A program made the position numbers and the translations under genes. Positions 5,110 to 6,392 of a stretch of DNA of 6,392 bases are shown here, piece after piece. Location of the stretch: NCBI GenBank assembly GCA_025924295.1, contig JAICEG010000310.1, forward strand, positions 1 through 6,392, written 5' to 3'. The first letter of the stretch is position 1. Every line of letters begins with the position of its first letter. This DNA is from Vicinamibacteria bacterium. Lineage in GTDB: Bacteria; Acidobacteriota; Vicinamibacteria; Vicinamibacterales; UBA2999. The notes under the pieces were generated by a model. It saw only the letters and a list, made by a program, of their open reading frames with translations. It made no database searches and had not been told where the DNA came from.

Positions 5110-5876
5110 GGGGCATTCAGGTCGTTTTCGCGCTGGTCTGTCTGGCGGCAGCGGTGCCGTCGGCGCAATGGCTCAACCAGCCGACGCCAGGGATTCCACG
5201 CACGCCGGATGGCAAGCCGAACCTGACGGCGCCTGCGCCACGGACGGCCGACGGTAAACCCGATCTCTCCGGGCTCTGGCAGCCGGCGGCAATCCTCATC
5301 GGCGACATCGCGGCCAACCTGCCGCCGAATTCAGTGCCGTACCAGCCGTGGGCTGAAAAACTCTACAAGGAGCGCCGCGCCAACGACGGCCGTGATGACC
5401 CCACGGCGAACTGCATCGTTGGCGGCGTGCCGCGATCGGATCTGGTGCCGTATCCCTTCAAGATCCTTCACGAAAAGGATCTCGTCGTCATTCTGTACGA
5501 GGCGGTGCACTCGTACAGGCAGATCTTCGCCGACGGTCGAAAGTTCCCGGAGGACATGAATCCTTCATGGTTCGGGTACTCGATCGGGAAGTGGGAGAAG
5601 GACACGTTCGTGGTCGAGACCGCCGGGTTCAACGACAGGGGATGGCTCGATAACTTCGGCAAACCGGCGACCGACAAGCTGCGCGTCACCGAGAAGTTCG
5701 TGCGCAAGGACTTCGGTCACATGGACATCGTCATCACGATCGACGATCCCGGTGCCTACACCAAGCCATGGGACGTGACGCTGCCGCTCATCCTGCGTCC
5801 AGATACCGAGCTGCTCGAGTACATCTGCAACGAAAACAACAAGTACTTCGAGATCATCCCGAAGGTCGAAAAATAA
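5106..5876 (+). CDS. Secreted protein of unknown function, paralog 2, translationally coupled
   Basis: A 256-residue paralog of the preceding protein, roughly two thirds identical by eye over the mature region and nearly identical over the last 20 residues. Residues 1-20 are a signal peptide ending near PSA before QW. The N-terminal duplicated motif is better preserved here: PRTPDGKPNLTAP (31-43) then TADGKPDLSGLW (47-58). Shared blocks are PWAEKLYKERRAND, PTANCIVGGVPR, YEAVHSYRQIFADGRKFPED, WFGYSIGKWEKDTFVVET, GFNDRGWLDNFGKPATD, ITIDDPGAYTKPW and LLEYICNENNKYFEIIPK. C103 and C241 match C104 and C242 of paralog 1. ATG 5106 overlaps the previous stop as ATGA, so translational coupling is likely; an open frame running further upstream is the shadow of paralog 1. 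Function is unknown. Tandem duplication followed by divergence is the simplest origin. Confidence 0.9.
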   Translation: MRGIQVVFALVCLAAAVPSAQWLNQPTPGIPRTPDGKPNLTAPAPRTADGKPDLSGLWQPAAILIGDIAANLPPNSVPYQPWAEKLYKERRANDGRDDPTANCIVGGVPRSDLVPYPFKILHEKDLVVILYEAVHSYRQIFADGRKFPEDMNPSWFGYSIGKWEKDTFVVETAGFNDRGWLDNFGKPATDKLRVTEKFVRKDFGHMDIVITIDDPGAYTKPWDVTLPLILRPDTELLEYICNENNKYFEIIPKVEK

Positions 5877-5882
5877 CTGGCG

Positions 5883-5889
5883 AGAGGAG
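5883..5889 (+). promoter_or_regulatory. Shine-Dalgarno of the VOC gene
   Basis: AGAGGAG ends six bases before ATG 5896, a good site that supports this start and the retained signal peptide. Confidence 0.75.
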
Positions 5890-5895
5890 CCATCC

Positions 5896-6381
5896 ATGCG
5901 CACAGCGATCGTGTTCATCATCGGCCTGGCGATCGGGTCGGCGGTCTCGCCGATGCTGGCCCAGGGCGACCGGCTTGCCGGTGTCAACAACATGAATCAC
6001 GTGGCGATCGCCTACGAGAACTTCGACGAGGCGTTCGAGTTCTACACGAAGAAGATGGGCTTCAAGGAAGGGTTCACGGTGAGGAACGCTCAAGGCCAGC
6101 CGACCCTCTCCTACATTCAGGCAAGCCGCGACACGTTCATCGAGATTCAGCCCGCCAACGCGAATCGCCGTCCAGGCCTGAACCACTACGGCCTGCATGT
6201 CGCAGATCTGAAGGCGTATGTCGCGGCGCTGAAGCAGCGCGGTGTGACGGTCGAGGATGTTCGGGAACGGCCTGATGATTCGTCGGTCGCGAATGCCACC
6301 GATCCCGCTGGTGTGAGGATCGAGCTCTTCCAGTTCGGGCCAGGTTCGTCGCAGGGCAAGGCCATCGCGAGCTGGAAGTAG
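5896..6381 (+). CDS. Exported VOC (glyoxalase/dioxygenase-fold) protein
   Basis: A 161-residue protein with an N-terminal signal peptide or anchor (basic MR, hydrophobic core 4-19, cleavage plausible after MLAQG at 20-24), followed by a single VOC domain of about 30-146. The two beta-alpha-beta-beta-beta modules are visible: NHVAIAYENFDEAFEFYTKKMGF (34-56) through FIEIQ (81-85), and NHYGLHVADLKAYVAALKQRGV (96-117) through RIELFQF (141-147). The four metal-ligand positions of the family are occupied: H35, E83, H97 and E143. It could therefore bind a divalent metal and act as a lyase, isomerase, epimerase or dioxygenase. Most single-domain VOC proteins are cytosolic, so export is notable. It starts 19 bp after paralog 2 and is almost certainly in the same operon, suggesting it acts in the same compartment as the two paralogs. 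Confidence 0.87.
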   Translation: MRTAIVFIIGLAIGSAVSPMLAQGDRLAGVNNMNHVAIAYENFDEAFEFYTKKMGFKEGFTVRNAQGQPTLSYIQASRDTFIEIQPANANRRPGLNHYGLHVADLKAYVAALKQRGVTVEDVRERPDDSSVANATDPAGVRIELFQFGPGSSQGKAIASWK

Positions 6382-6392
6382 CCGTGGGCACC

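Overview
The window reads as a GC-rich, densely coded chromosomal segment from a free-living soil or sediment bacterium. An Acidobacteriota source, possibly Vicinamibacteria, is my best inference. It rests on the pair of secreted proteins with DGKPxL and WLDNxGxPAT motifs (a family I know mainly as 'hypothetical protein' in that phylum) and on the degenerate short-repeat tracts between genes. No rRNA, tRNA, CRISPR array, insertion sequence or phage gene was seen.

Layout. (1) Positions 1-93 are an AT-rich AATC-repeated leader, followed by a plus-strand FMN-dependent alpha-hydroxy-acid dehydrogenase/oxidase (94-1302). (2) Two hairpins (1307-1351) separate it from a convergent minus-strand block. 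(3) Read in its own direction, that block is an exported metal-dependent amidohydrolase of the YtcJ/amidohydrolase_3 type (3970 to 2234), a DUF1330 protein (2139 to 1837) and an antibiotic-biosynthesis-monooxygenase (ABM)-like protein (1710 to 1360). The two gaps inside the block hold repeat tracts with inverted arms: a 7-bp CAACTCC array at 2151-2225 and a CCACGAAG tract at 1729-1830. (4) A 362-bp divergent intergenic region (3971-4332) carries one near-consensus sigma-70-type promoter facing each way, a long palindromic leader for the amidohydrolase and a small hairpin in the plus-strand leader. (5) A compact plus-strand operon follows: two tandem paralogous secreted proteins of unknown function that overlap by ATGA (4333-5109 and 5106-5876), then an exported VOC/glyoxalase-fold protein (5896-6381). 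The last 11 bases hold nothing assignable.

How the genes may work together. The recognisable enzymes are all small-molecule enzymes or folds: hydroxy-acid oxidation, hydrolysis of an amide or similar bond, two dimeric alpha/beta-barrel proteins and a VOC protein. The amidohydrolase, both paralogs and the VOC protein carry N-terminal export signals, so much of the locus probably acts in the periplasm. A shared catabolic or detoxification role is plausible but not shown by the sequence. The least explained parts are the tandem paralog/VOC operon and the structured divergent intergenic region.
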